In this document: piece by piece, positions 8,612 to 17,865 of the stretch
Layout of the letters: the number at the start of each line of letters is the position of its first letter
Numbering within the stretch: the stretch's first letter is position 1
From: JBCCEJ01 sp039030335
GTDB taxonomy: Bacteria > Pseudomonadota > Gammaproteobacteria > HK1
Direction of reading: 5' to 3'
NCBI GenBank assembly: GCA_039030335.1
Contig: JBCCEJ010000012.1
Coordinates: forward strand, 33,487 to 97,486
Length of the DNA stretch: 64,000 nucleotides
Position numbers and translations under genes: made by a program
Notes under the pieces: generated by a model
The model's database searches: none
The model's input: the letters and a program-made list of their open reading frames with translations, nothing else
What the model was told of the DNA's origin: nothing

Positions 8612-9559
8612 TCACGCCGCCGCCACCGTAACGCCCTCGCGCTGCTCGGGCGCGCTCATCGACGCGGCCTGATACCAGTGGTAGTTCTTCCGGTCGACGT
8701 TCGTAGTGGCGCTGGCCGTGTTGCCAGCAGCATCCATCAGCAGGCAACTCATACCGCCAAACGTGCCGAGCTCGTGGATATCCTCCATGGCGCGCCGGGC
8801 TGCCTCCGCCACGGACATTCCGAACTGCAGATACAGCACCGCCGTACGCGCGGTGGCGTTGCGCGTGGACAGCTCGCCCCGGCCCGTGCAGGCGGCCGCG
8901 CCATACCGGTTGTCGCAGTAGTTTCCCGCGCCGATCAGCGGGCTGTCGCCAAGCCGCCCGGGAAACTTGAGCGCGGTGCCGCTCGTGGATACCGCGCATG
9001 CGATGTCGCCGTGCCGGTCGACCGCCTGGATGTTGACCGTGCCGTGCTGATCGTCAGTCAGGCGCGTGTACCAGTCACGCAGATTCTGGCTCTTTGCGTA
9101 TTCGATCACCCAGGTCTGCGAATCATCGATCCCGTCATGTTCGAAGGCATCGTCGACGAACGCCTGATAGACGGTGCGCGTCTCGTCGGTGGAGAGATCG
9201 GCCTGCTGGCAACCCATCTGTCGCGCGAACCGGGCCGCGCCATCGCCAACCAGCAGCACGTGCGGCGCATGCTCGAGCAGAAGCCGGGCAACGGAGATGG
9301 GATGTAAGAATCCCTGTAAGGCGCCAACGGCGCCCGCGGCACGCGTACGCCCGCACATGAGGCTCGCATCCATCTCCTGAACGCCGAGCAGGTTCGGGAT
9401 CCCACCGAAACCGACGGACGTATCGTCCGGGTTCAGTTCCACGAGCCTGGTAGACGCTTCGACGGCATCGAGCGCGGACCCACCGTCGGCCAGTATCCTG
9501 GCACCGGCGGCCAGAAACGGGCCTGCATTGTGGGTGCCGATCAGAAAGGGCTCTCGCAT
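8612..9559 (-). CDS. Ntn-type asparaginase / glycosylasparaginase family hydrolase
   Basis: 315 residues of the N-terminal nucleophile asparaginase family (Asparaginase_2), which autocleaves before a Thr to give alpha and beta chains. The cleavage site [10 protein letters not shown] puts the nucleophile at Thr174. The glycine-rich block [14 protein letters not shown] and the substrate-binding region [18 protein letters not shown] followed by STRNATA also fit. The latter resembles glycosylasparaginases more than plant-type isoaspartyl peptidases. Likely substrates are N-glycosyl-asparagine or beta-aspartyl compounds. It is upstream of, and overlaps, the YaiI-type gene. Confidence 0.88.
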   Translation of the reverse strand: MREPFLIGTHNAGPFLAAGARILADGGSALDAVEASTRLVELNPDDTSVGFGGIPNLLGVQEMDASLMCGRTRAAGAVGALQGFLHPISVARLLLEHAPHVLLVGDGAARFARQMGCQQADLSTDETRTVYQAFVDDAFEHDGIDDSQTWVIEYAKSQNLRDWYTRLTDDQHGTVNIQAVDRHGDIACAVSTSGTALKFPGRLGDSPLIGAGNYCDNRYGAAACTGRGELSTRNATARTAVLYLQFGMSVAEAARRAMEDIHELGTFGGMSCLLMDAAGNTASATTNVDRKNYHWYQAASMSAPEQREGVTVAAA

Positions 9560-9744
9560 CCGGGTACGGTAGTCGGCGAAGGAGCCCGCAGCATGGCGAG
9601 CGGCGGGCCCGGATGCAAGCCAGAGCCCGCGGCTATACTGGGGACACTAACCGTGTCGTGCGGTAAGCCGACCCACCGCCGTATTGGCCGGCCGGGGCAC
9701 GTCTGCACCGCGCCCGCGCGCCATGTACGTCAGGCTTGATATCC

Positions 9745-10578
9745 ATGCAGCTCAATTCGCTAACCGCCCACACCGGTACCGAAGTGTTGGATCTGGACCT
9801 ACGCCAACCGCTGGACGACACACGACGTGGCCAACTGCTGGACGAGTTCGCGCGGCGCTCCGTGCTCGTGTTTCGCGACCAGCAACTGACGCCGGATGCC
9901 TTGCTGGGTGCCGTACAGAACTTTGGCGAAGTGTTCGAGCAACAGAACACAAGGTTCAGCCTGCCGGAGTGCCCTCTGATCCATTATCTGTCGAACGAAG
10001 ACCGCTTCCCCGACGGCACCCGGTACATTCCCGGCTCCGGCTACCACACCGATCACTCCAACGAACCGGCGCCACCGAAGGCGACCGTGCTCTATGCGGT
10101 GGAGTTGCCGACCTACGGGGGTGACACCCAGTTCGCCAACATGCATGTCGCACTGGAAGCGCTGCCCGAACGGCTGCGCGGACAAATCGACGGGCAGATG
10201 GCCTCGCACGTCTACCAGAGCACCCTCAGCCAGCGGAAGTTGATGACGTTGACGGCAGACCGGCAGGCACGCATCAAGCCTTCAGTCCATCACCCGGTCG
10301 TTCGCACCCACCCCGAGACCGGGCGACAGTCGATCTATATCAATCCGATTCGTATCCAACAGATCGGCAATCTGGACGAGTCGGGGACCCGGACGCTGAT
10401 GGACGACCTCGTGGCGCACGCCACACAAACCGAGTTCGAGTACCGGCACCAGTGGCGTAAAGGCGACATGGTCATGTGGGACAACCGCTGCCTGCTACAC
10501 AAAGCCAACGGCGACTACGATATGTCCGAGCGGCGCTATATGTATCGCGTGATGCTCCAGGGGACGCCTCCGGTCTGA
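9745..10578 (+). CDS. TauD/TfdA family Fe(II)/2-oxoglutarate dioxygenase
   Basis: 277 residues. It is predicted to hydroxylate an organic acid or sulfonate with 2-oxoglutarate as co-substrate. The iron facial triad is visible as His101 and Asp103 in YHTDHSN and His252 in RCLLHKAN, with the 2-oxoglutarate-binding Arg in RYMYRVM just downstream. The N-terminus TGTEVLDLDLRQPLDD is typical. The ATG at 9745 was preferred over a TTG nine bases upstream. The gene is divergent from the asparaginase gene and stands alone. The substrate cannot be deduced. Confidence 0.92.
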   Translation: MQLNSLTAHTGTEVLDLDLRQPLDDTRRGQLLDEFARRSVLVFRDQQLTPDALLGAVQNFGEVFEQQNTRFSLPECPLIHYLSNEDRFPDGTRYIPGSGYHTDHSNEPAPPKATVLYAVELPTYGGDTQFANMHVALEALPERLRGQIDGQMASHVYQSTLSQRKLMTLTADRQARIKPSVHHPVVRTHPETGRQSIYINPIRIQQIGNLDESGTRTLMDDLVAHATQTEFEYRHQWRKGDMVMWDNRCLLHKANGDYDMSERRYMYRVMLQGTPPV

Positions 10579-10700
10579 CCGTTTCCGGCCGGGTAAGCGA
10601 CCTGGCTACATACCGGAACGGCATGGCCCGAACCTCGTGAACGCGCCCCGTGCAGCACGACTTCACGCGTCGCGCAGGCCGGGTGTTGCCGAGCAGTACC

Positions 10701-11744
10701 CTAGAGCGAGACTGGCAGACCCGTATCGCCAGAAACAGTGATCGCGGCGGTCACGGCGAGCGTCGCGAGACCTTCGGCTCCGCTCACCCGAGGAACTTCT
10801 TCGCGTCGCGCCACTTTACAAAAGTGCGCCAGCTGCGCGACGAGCGCTGCGCGCGGCTGAAACGCGGCCCGCTCGATACCGATAAACTGATGCCAGTTGC
10901 CGGTGGCGCGATCGGCATGTCGCCAAAGTTCCAGGCGCGGCAGTGCGATCGACCCGGCCGTGCCGAGCAGCTGATAGCAGTTTTGCAGCGTGGCCGGAAT
11001 CAGCGGATTCTCGCCGCTACCCAGTTCCCATCCCCACGGCGAGGGCGCCGCATCGCTCGCGACGATCGATCCGACCGCACCGGAGGTGAAGCGCAACGTC
11101 GCGGCCACGATGTCTTCCACGGCGTGCCCACGCGCGTCGTTGCCCGTCTCCGCATATACGCGCGACACCGGACCGCCGAAACACCGCATGAGATCGATGT
11201 CATGGATGAGATTGATAAGGATGGGACCACCGCCGGGGCGTTCGGTACGCCAGCGAACGTCGTAGTACGCATCCTGTTTACGCATGGACCACAAGAAATG
11301 GAGTCCTGTCAGTTGGCCAATCTCACCGGCGGCGATCAGTGATCCGGCGCGTTCCACGGTTGGATCGAAACGCCGATGGTGGCCAACGGCGAGCGGCGCA
11401 CCGGAACGTTGCGCCGCCTCCAACAGTGCCTCTCCCGCTCTCACGGTATCGGCAAACGGCTTTTCCATCAGCACCGCGAGTCCGCGTTCGAGGCACTGAA
11501 TACCAACGGGCGCGTGGGCACTGTTGGGTGTCGCAACGATCACCCCGTCGAGAGTCTCAGCGTCGAGCATCGGTTCGACCGCTGCGTAGAAGCGCGCGCC
11601 CACTGCCTCGACGGCACCCCGGGCCGCTGGATCGGGATCGACGCCGGCCACGATCTCGCAATCCGGCTCGTCTCGCGCAAGAGTCAGGTGGCGCGCCCCG
11701 ATGAGTCCGGCGCCAATCACCGCAAGGCGTGCCGGACGCGTCAT
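10701..11744 (-). CDS. Gfo/Idh/MocA family NAD(P)-dependent oxidoreductase
   Basis: 347 residues. An N-terminal Rossmann domain (LAVIGAGLIGARHL) is followed by the family motif VLMEKPFADT, which carries the conserved EKP lysine, and by the substrate-side helix LINLIHDIDLMRCFGGP with its typical His-Asp pair. Members oxidise or reduce sugars, inositols and related polyols. The ATG was preferred over a TTG two codons upstream. No sugar transporter is adjacent, so the substrate is unknown. It converges with the TauD-type gene. Confidence 0.92.
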   Translation of the reverse strand: MTRPARLAVIGAGLIGARHLTLARDEPDCEIVAGVDPDPAARGAVEAVGARFYAAVEPMLDAETLDGVIVATPNSAHAPVGIQCLERGLAVLMEKPFADTVRAGEALLEAAQRSGAPLAVGHHRRFDPTVERAGSLIAAGEIGQLTGLHFLWSMRKQDAYYDVRWRTERPGGGPILINLIHDIDLMRCFGGPVSRVYAETGNDARGHAVEDIVAATLRFTSGAVGSIVASDAAPSPWGWELGSGENPLIPATLQNCYQLLGTAGSIALPRLELWRHADRATGNWHQFIGIERAAFQPRAALVAQLAHFCKVARREEVPRVSGAEGLATLAVTAAITVSGDTGLPVSL

Positions 11745-12102
11745 GCCCAATCCTCGACGCGCCCGCGGCCCTGGCGAGAACCAGACGTGGCCACCGCTTC
11801 GATACGATCGCGTTCAGCGCGAGCAGCGGGTATTTCAGACACGTTGGTGTAGCCAGTTGCCGTAGTGGGGCAACGCATTGCAGAGGTCGCACGCGAAACT
11901 GTCAAGCCGCCGCGCGCCTCCTGGCTCGGTGTCGCCGGTCGCGATCCGGGTTAACGATGCGCGATGATGACCTTTGGTGGGCAACCGGGACCCGCGCGTT
12001 TGTCTCCGCCACGTAACGCATCGACAATACCGGGCGCGATGCTTCGCCGGGGCCACGTCAGCGCGCCCCGGGGAGACCACCCACCCGCTCTGGACGGCAA
12101 TC
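11745..12102. other. Intergenic region with a possible minus-strand gene remnant
   Basis: About 360 bases between divergent genes without a confident CDS. On the minus strand one frame ends at 11835 with a protein-like tail (RIATGDTEPGGARRLD, then ALPHYGNWLHQRV). Counting its last 41 codons, 31 end in G or C, as in the real genes here. No good start codon or RBS precedes it in the same frame. It may be a small gene, a frameshifted remnant or chance. Confidence 0.3.
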
Positions 12103-12954
12103 ATGCAACTCGTACAAATTTCAGACACGCATATCGTCGAGGACGATGTCGTTACGCGGGGTCACTTCCGCACCGCGGAGCGGCTGCGGCATGCCATCGC
12201 GGCGATCAACGCGATGCGCCCATTGCCCGATCTGGTTTTGCATACGGGCGATATCACGGACAACGGGACACCGGAGGAATACACGCACGCGATTCAACTG
12301 TTGGATGAGCTTCGCTGCCGCTGGATGGTAATGCCGGGCAACCACGATTTGCGCGATCCGATGCGCGATGCCTTCCCGGAACTGCGCACAGCTACCAACG
12401 GCATGTCGCACCTCAGCTACGCGATCGACGACTACCCGGTGCGGATCCTCTGCTGCGATTCCGTGGTGCCGGACCTGGTCGACGGAGAACTCTGCCCGGA
12501 GCGCCTGCAGTGGCTGTCGGATCGGCTTGCCGAGGCACCTGACGCACCGACCGTCGTGGCACTGCATCACCCACCGTTTGCAACCGGCATGAGCTGGACA
12601 GCACCAAGTCATCTACGCGCCGGCGGGCCAGAACTGGCGGAGCTGGTCGCAGCGAACCCTCAGGTCGTGCGGCTCATCGCCGGTCACGTACATCGGCCCA
12701 TCTCGGCGCTATTCGCGGGCGTGCTGGCGGTCACCGCGCCGGCGCTCAGCTATCCCTTCGGACTGGATCTGGGTCCCGAACAACGTTTCGAGCTGACCTT
12801 CGAACCGCCGGGGATGTCAGTACACGTTTGGTACGACGATGCGCTGCAGGGTCAACAGAAACTCATTACCCACACCGTGCCGGTGGGCGACTGGCCGCAG
12901 CCGATCATACTGAGGTCGGCCATCAACGCCCCTGGAGCCCAGGAGTCCAGCTGA
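12103..12954 (+). CDS. Metallophosphoesterase (CpdA/GpdQ-like phosphodiesterase)
   Basis: 283 residues of the calcineurin-like phosphoesterase family, with all metal-binding blocks in order: QISDTHI (Asp8, His10), LHTGDITDNG (Asp50), MPGNHDLRD (Asn80, His81), LHHPPF and GHVHRP. The arrangement matches class III cyclic nucleotide phosphodiesterases and glycerophosphodiesterase GpdQ, so the substrate may be cAMP or a phosphodiester. The start was set at the ATG where homology begins. It lies 69 bases upstream of the AroD-AroE fusion gene on the same strand. Confidence 0.9.
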   Translation: MQLVQISDTHIVEDDVVTRGHFRTAERLRHAIAAINAMRPLPDLVLHTGDITDNGTPEEYTHAIQLLDELRCRWMVMPGNHDLRDPMRDAFPELRTATNGMSHLSYAIDDYPVRILCCDSVVPDLVDGELCPERLQWLSDRLAEAPDAPTVVALHHPPFATGMSWTAPSHLRAGGPELAELVAANPQVVRLIAGHVHRPISALFAGVLAVTAPALSYPFGLDLGPEQRFELTFEPPGMSVHVWYDDALQGQQKLITHTVPVGDWPQPIILRSAINAPGAQESS

Positions 12955-13023
12955 CGGCGTGCCCTGGAGCTGCACCGCCGCGACCCGACACCTTTCATCC
13001 GACCTTGTCCCGGACATCCAATC

Positions 13024-14529
13024 ATGCACCAGACATTTCCCCTGCAGGGCGTTATCGGCATCGTTGCGAATAGCGCCGAGGAAGTTGGCGAGGCAGTTGC
13101 GCTCAACCTGCAGTGCATTGAAGTTCGCGCAGACCTGCTGCTTAGCGCCGGGCATTCAGAACAGGCCCTGCTGAACATCGTGCGCGACGGCGCAAGGGCA
13201 GGCCTCAAGGTACTGTTCACACTTCGTCACCCCACCCATCAGGGCACGTTCGGCGGCTCGGAAGACGAGCGCATCGCTCTCAACCAACGCGCACTGGCAG
13301 CCGGCGCGCACATCGTCGATGCTGAACTGGGCACACCTTGCGCCGATGCGCTGATCGCCGCCGGCGCCCCGGTCGTGCTGAGTCACCACGATTTCAGCGG
13401 CATGCCCGACGAAACCGAACTGACCGAACTGACAGTGCGCATGCGGGCGAGCGGCGCCGCGGCGCTGAAGCTGGTACCCACCGCGGCGACGCTCGCTGAC
13501 GGTGCCCGCATGTTGCGGTGGGTGGAAGAACGCGCCGCCACCGATGCACCGAGAATCGGCTTTGCGATGGGCGCGGCCGGAGCGTCGAGCCGCATCCTGA
13601 CCATCGCTTACGGGGCCCCGATCACCTATGCGAGCTTCGGCGCCAGCGTGGCTCCCGGTCAGGTCCCGATCGCGGAGTTGTTGGAAATTTACAAGGCGGC
13701 TGACCTCAATGCCGCTACGCGTGTATACGGGATCGTCGGCTCGCACGCATTGACCTCATTCTCGCCGTTCCTGCACAACCTGGGTTTTCACCCGCGCGGC
13801 ACCAACGCCGTCTACGTACCGCTGCAAACCGAAAGTTTTGAAGACGCGCTGGACATTCTCGACACCCTGCGTATCGACGGGGTCAGTGTCACAACACCGT
13901 TCAAGGAAGAGGCGCTCGCAGCGGCAGACGGCGTCGACGACCGCAGTACCGCGTGCGGTGCATCCAACACCCTGCTGGTGCAGCGCGACGGGGCCGACCG
14001 CCGGCTGCACGCATTCAACACCGACTTCGACGGTGTGTTGCTGCCGATCCAGTCGCATCGCCCGATTGCCGGACTGAAAATCGCCATCATGGGCAATGGC
14101 GGCGCAGCCCGCGGGGCCGTGCAGGCGCTCAAGTCGGGCGGCGCATCGTTGACCCTGTTCTACCGCAACGCGGCACGCGGGCAGCCGGTCGCTGACGAGT
14201 TCGGCATTACCGGGGCGTTGCTGGCGGATATCGACGAGTCATTCGACGTCTACATAAACGCCACGACGCTCGGTACCGACGCTGGCGACCCCTCGCCCGT
14301 TCCCTCGGACGTATTCGCACGTAGCGATCAAATCGCTTTCGAAATGCTCTATCAGAATCCGAACTCACAATTCGTGCAGGACGCCGAAGCGGCGGGTGTG
14401 CGCATTATCCGAGGCGCGGAAATGCTGGTCGCACAAGGTACCGTGCAGTTCGAACATTTCACCGGCGCATTGCCGGGGCTGGATGAGTTCGCCGGTCATT
14501 TCGCCGCCGGGCAGCGACTGCGATTCTGA
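13024..14529 (+). CDS. aroDE: Bifunctional 3-dehydroquinate dehydratase (type I) / shikimate dehydrogenase
   Basis: 501 residues joining two shikimate-pathway steps in one chain. Residues 1 to about 225 are a type I dehydroquinate dehydratase with the Schiff-base Lys149 in AAALKLVPTA, the catalytic His122 in LSHHDFSG, and Ser189-Arg190. From about 233 onward is a shikimate dehydrogenase: TSFSPFLHN for substrate, the catalytic pair Lys294 (SVTTPFKEE) and Asp334 (FNTDFDG), and the nucleotide loop GNGGAA at 357-362. The usual His of the substrate motif is Thr244, and the NADPH-type NRT motif is replaced by YRN. This fusion is typical of plants, chlamydiae and planctomycetes and is unusual in proteobacteria. 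Confidence 0.9.
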   Translation: MHQTFPLQGVIGIVANSAEEVGEAVALNLQCIEVRADLLLSAGHSEQALLNIVRDGARAGLKVLFTLRHPTHQGTFGGSEDERIALNQRALAAGAHIVDAELGTPCADALIAAGAPVVLSHHDFSGMPDETELTELTVRMRASGAAALKLVPTAATLADGARMLRWVEERAATDAPRIGFAMGAAGASSRILTIAYGAPITYASFGASVAPGQVPIAELLEIYKAADLNAATRVYGIVGSHALTSFSPFLHNLGFHPRGTNAVYVPLQTESFEDALDILDTLRIDGVSVTTPFKEEALAAADGVDDRSTACGASNTLLVQRDGADRRLHAFNTDFDGVLLPIQSHRPIAGLKIAIMGNGGAARGAVQALKSGGASLTLFYRNAARGQPVADEFGITGALLADIDESFDVYINATTLGTDAGDPSPVPSDVFARSDQIAFEMLYQNPNSQFVQDAEAAGVRIIRGAEMLVAQGTVQFEHFTGALPGLDEFAGHFAAGQRLRF

Positions 14530-14681
14530 TCGCAGTTGTACCGCCCGAGCTCCGGGCTGGCCGAACGAGGGCCGGCGCGTGGGGACCGGAGTTCCGGCGC
14601 AATGGTGTGACGTTCAGGCCCGGTTCAGTGAGCGTGTGTTGAGATGGTGCGCAACACCTCGGTTCGCTGGGAGCTTTGCCG

Positions 14682-15422
14682 ATGCGCGCGACGCACTACC
14701 GGTTGGGAGAACTACTGGCGGTATTGGTTATCGTCACGCTGACAGCCGCCTGTCAGTCGATCGACGGTGAGCTCAAGGTCGGACAGTCGATCGCGCTGAA
14801 CGCGACTGTCGTCACTGACGACTGCATGCCAGGTGCGGTGCCGCACGATTGCGAGCAGAAGGTCAGCCGCGAGCAGCGGATGCTGGCAGCGGGCTCTTAC
14901 GACGCCGAGATCGATCTGACTGGCGCCGACGCGTTGACGTTGCGCGTGGCGACTCGTGAACGCGATGACGAGTTCTTGTTCTCGATCCCGGCAGGCGTGC
15001 AGCTGCCGCGCGAAAACGGTCGGTTTCAGCTGGCGTCAGTGGACATCGGGCAACCTTTTGACGTTGCCGGTGAAATCCAGACGGCGCGCAGCCGCACGCC
15101 GGTACGAGTGACCTACGAAGCGTGCCGATATCGGGTGGAGCGGCGCATCTGCCGACGCCCCGGCAAATCGCACCGCACGTCCCATGCCGGTCACCACGTC
15201 AAACATCACGGCAGAGGTGGGAAAGGTCGTCGCCATCGTCACTGTACGACCGAAACGCTCAGATTGCCCGGTGAACAACGGATCGAATATCAGGACGAAA
15301 CCGTCATCAGCGACGTTGCGATGGCGCTACGCGCAACGCGTAGCCGCACCCGGGCGGCGCATTTCGATGGCACCAGGCGCAGCGTCCGCCGCATCGAACT
15401 GTATCGAGGCGTGTGCCGTTAG
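14682..15422 (+). CDS. Hypothetical lipoprotein with a His-rich basic segment
   Basis: 246 residues. A lipoprotein signal peptide ends at the lipobox LTAAC with Cys24 as the acylation site, so the protein is expected in the envelope. The body has scattered Cys pairs (DDCMPGAVPHDC, EACRYRVERRIC). Around residues 163-187 there is a basic stretch with eight His in about 25 residues, ending in a Cys, which could bind metal. The remainder (RIEYQDETVISDVAMALRA) looks like ordinary protein. I recognise no family. A TTG two codons upstream is an alternative start. A terminator-like hairpin follows. Confidence 0.65.
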   Translation: MRATHYRLGELLAVLVIVTLTAACQSIDGELKVGQSIALNATVVTDDCMPGAVPHDCEQKVSREQRMLAAGSYDAEIDLTGADALTLRVATRERDDEFLFSIPAGVQLPRENGRFQLASVDIGQPFDVAGEIQTARSRTPVRVTYEACRYRVERRICRRPGKSHRTSHAGHHVKHHGRGGKGRRHRHCTTETLRLPGEQRIEYQDETVISDVAMALRATRSRTRAAHFDGTRRSVRRIELYRGVCR

Positions 15423-15451
15423 ACCGGGTGCCGCTACATGCCTTCAATGAA

Positions 15452-15476
15452 GAAGCCGGCCATGACGGCCGGCTTC
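15452..15476. terminator. Hairpin between convergent lipoprotein and TRAP permease genes
   Basis: Perfect 10-base stem GAAGCCGGCC / GGCCGGCTTC with the 5-base loop ATGAC. It lies between two convergent genes and could serve both strands. There is no clear T-run. Confidence 0.65.
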
Positions 15477-15499
15477 GCAGGTTCGCGATGGCTGCGGGC

Positions 15500-17662
15500 T
15501 CAGCCCGGCTGAAGCTTGCGCCGTCCGCCGTAAGACAGACCCACCCCGACCACGAACACTACCAGCGCAGTGAGATTGAGCTGCATATTCGTCAAACCGG
15601 TAATGTCGCTGCCCGGGAACGCTAACAGTCCGCCCGCAATGATAAGCGCGATACGGGCCGGCCATGCGAGTCCATTGCCGTCGAGCGATCCGATGAAGAA
15701 CATGTGGCCTTGCAAACCGGCCGAGATCAACGTGATGCCGATGACCGTCATCCCGAACACCGTGACCACCTCCATCGTCGAGCCTTGCCCGATGAGGGCC
15801 GGATTCAGCACGAAGAAGAACGGCACGAAGTAGATGATCGAGCCAAGTCGCATCGCCTCCAGACCTGTCCTCAACGGATCGGCCTTCGCCACCGAAGCCG
15901 CCGCGTATGCGCCGATGGCGACCGGGGGGGTGATGAACGAAATCATGCCCCAGTACATCATGAACAGATGCACGGCCAGTTTATCGAGCCCGCCCTGCGT
16001 CAACGCTGGCGCGAGCGTCACGGCGAGGAACAGGTAGGCCGCGGTCACAGTCATGCCGATCCCGAGGATAAAGCTCGTCACCGCGCCCATCAGCAGCAGC
16101 ATCAGCACCGAGTCGCCGGCGAGGTCGACCAGTTCATAGGTCAGGCTGCCGACTTTACCGGTCAGTGTCAGCGCACCGATGATGAGGCCGACACCAGCCA
16201 GCACCGCCATCAGTTCCGCAAACAGCAGACCGATGCCTTCGATGAACTTCCAGGCGTCTTTGATACCCCAGCGATGGACCTTCGAGATCTGGTTGATCAC
16301 GAGCAGAACCGCGGTCGCGTAGTACGGCGCCTGAGCCTCGCGCTGCATGTAGAGCAGCATGACTATGAGCATCACGAACACGAAAACGAAGTACCAGCCT
16401 TCCCTCAGCACCTGACTGACCGGCGGCAGTTCTTCGGCCGGGAGGCCTTTCAAGCCATTACGTGCGGCGTACGCATCGATCTGCATGAAGAGACCAAGGT
16501 AGTAAAGGATCGACGGGAAGGCCGCAGCGATGATGATCTCTGCGTACGAGATCTCGAGAAAAGTCGCCATGACAAACGCCGTAGCGCCCATGACCGGCGG
16601 CATCAATACCCCGCCAGTGGAGGCGCAGGCTTCCACGCCGCCGGCGTAAGCCGGGCGGAAACCGACCCGCTTCATCGCGGGGATCGACATGACCCCAGTC
16701 GTCAGCACGTTCGTGATGACGCTGCCGGACATCGAGCCCATGAGGCCCGAAGCGAAGATGGCAACCTTGGCTGGCCCGCCGCGACGCTTGCCGAGCAGCG
16801 CGAACGCGAGGTTCAGGAAAAACGCCCCGCCTCCGGTGTACTGCAGCGCAACCCCGAACACCAGGAATCCGACGACCAGGTTCGCGAACGCGTTCATCGG
16901 AATCCCGAGCATGCTCTCGGTTCCGAACATGTGGAAGCCGATCGTGACTTCCGAGGCGACCGGTATGCCTTCCAGGAAACCCGGCGCGTAGTCGGTGTAG
17001 ATCGGATAGATGGAAACGATCAGGCAGATGACAAATATGGCGTTCCCGCCGGCGCGCCGGGTCGCCTCCATGACGAGCGCCCACAACACGAATGCGAGGT
17101 ACTTGGCGTGCTCGGGCGCGTCGTACTCCCACCCGACGTCCAGAATCTCTCCGCCTTGCAGCGTGAAATACCCGGGCACTCCGAAAGCGAGCGCAGCCAG
17201 GATTACGTCGAAGATGGGCACCCGGTGCCGGTCACTCTTGCGCAATGCGTAGGGAAGCGCGAACAGAATGGTCATCACGATCAGCATCGCGAGGTTGCCG
17301 GTCGTGCCGAAGTCTGGCGCGATACCGCTCAGCTGCACGCCCATCGTGGCTGGAATCGACAGCGCCAATGCCGGCAGCAGGATGTCAAACCAGGACACCC
17401 ACCCACCATCAGCGTTCTCGGTCGGATAGATGAGAAACGGCAGCGGCAACAGCACCGCGATCATGAAATAAAAGTATTCGGTCTCCAGGGGGACGTAAGA
17501 GTCGAGTTCGTTGCCGACCCCGAAAATCACGTATATGGAAACCAGCACCGAAGCGGAAGCTGCCATTCCCAGCCATGCATTGCCGATCAAGGGCAATGTG
17601 CGATAGCGGGAGGATTCCTGCTTCGGGGCCTCAGTTTGTTCGACCGTATCGGTATCGCTCAT
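15500..17662 (-). CDS. TRAP transporter permease, fused 4TM/12TM subunits (TAXI type)
   Basis: 720 residues. This inner-membrane protein fuses the small and large TRAP permease subunits and works with a periplasmic TAXI binding protein to import organic acids using an ion gradient. The N-terminal part has several hydrophobic spans. The large-subunit hallmarks follow: GLMGSMSGSVITNVLTTG, KRVGFRPAYAGGVEACASTG, GVLMPPVMGATAFVMA, and near the end MMYWGMISFITPPVAIGAYA. The binding protein gene is directly upstream, separated by 203 bases that contain a terminator. Substrate is unknown; other TAXI systems carry glutamate, 2-oxoglutarate and other carboxylates. Confidence 0.93.
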   Translation of the reverse strand: MSDTDTVEQTEAPKQESSRYRTLPLIGNAWLGMAASASVLVSIYVIFGVGNELDSYVPLETEYFYFMIAVLLPLPFLIYPTENADGGWVSWFDILLPALALSIPATMGVQLSGIAPDFGTTGNLAMLIVMTILFALPYALRKSDRHRVPIFDVILAALAFGVPGYFTLQGGEILDVGWEYDAPEHAKYLAFVLWALVMEATRRAGGNAIFVICLIVSIYPIYTDYAPGFLEGIPVASEVTIGFHMFGTESMLGIPMNAFANLVVGFLVFGVALQYTGGGAFFLNLAFALLGKRRGGPAKVAIFASGLMGSMSGSVITNVLTTGVMSIPAMKRVGFRPAYAGGVEACASTGGVLMPPVMGATAFVMATFLEISYAEIIIAAAFPSILYYLGLFMQIDAYAARNGLKGLPAEELPPVSQVLREGWYFVFVFVMLIVMLLYMQREAQAPYYATAVLLVINQISKVHRWGIKDAWKFIEGIGLLFAELMAVLAGVGLIIGALTLTGKVGSLTYELVDLAGDSVLMLLLMGAVTSFILGIGMTVTAAYLFLAVTLAPALTQGGLDKLAVHLFMMYWGMISFITPPVAIGAYAAASVAKADPLRTGLEAMRLGSIIYFVPFFFVLNPALIGQGSTMEVVTVFGMTVIGITLISAGLQGHMFFIGSLDGNGLAWPARIALIIAGGLLAFPGSDITGLTNMQLNLTALVVFVVGVGLSYGGRRKLQPG

Positions 17663-17741
17663 GTGCAGTCAGCCCGGGCGCAAATGTGCCTTGCTGTCGT
17701 GCAAGGCAGAGGTTCAAGGAAGGTGGCATCGCAAGCAAAAA

Positions 17742-17782
17742 AAGGCCGGCTGCCCAACAATCAAATGCGGACAACCGGCCTT
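17742..17782 (-). terminator. Intrinsic terminator/attenuator between TAXI binding protein and permease genes
   Basis: Read on the minus strand: GGCCGGTTGTCC, a 13-base loop, GGGCAGCCGGCC, then seven T. The stem is 12 pairs with two G-T pairs. It lies inside the transporter operon, so partial termination would give more binding protein than permease, a known pattern for transport operons. Confidence 0.75.
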
Positions 17783-17865
17783 GTCAGCTTGCCGTTGGCG
17801 GAGAAGCCGTTACCGCCCCGGCTGGCCGCAGGTCTTGCGCGCCAGCCGGCCGGCAATGGTCAGGC

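Noticed and set aside
10579..10621. Hairpin CCGTTTCCGG / CCGGAACGG between convergent TauD and Gfo/Idh genes
   Set aside because: The stem needs a bulge, the loop is 24 bases long and no T-run follows. Too weak to list as a terminator.
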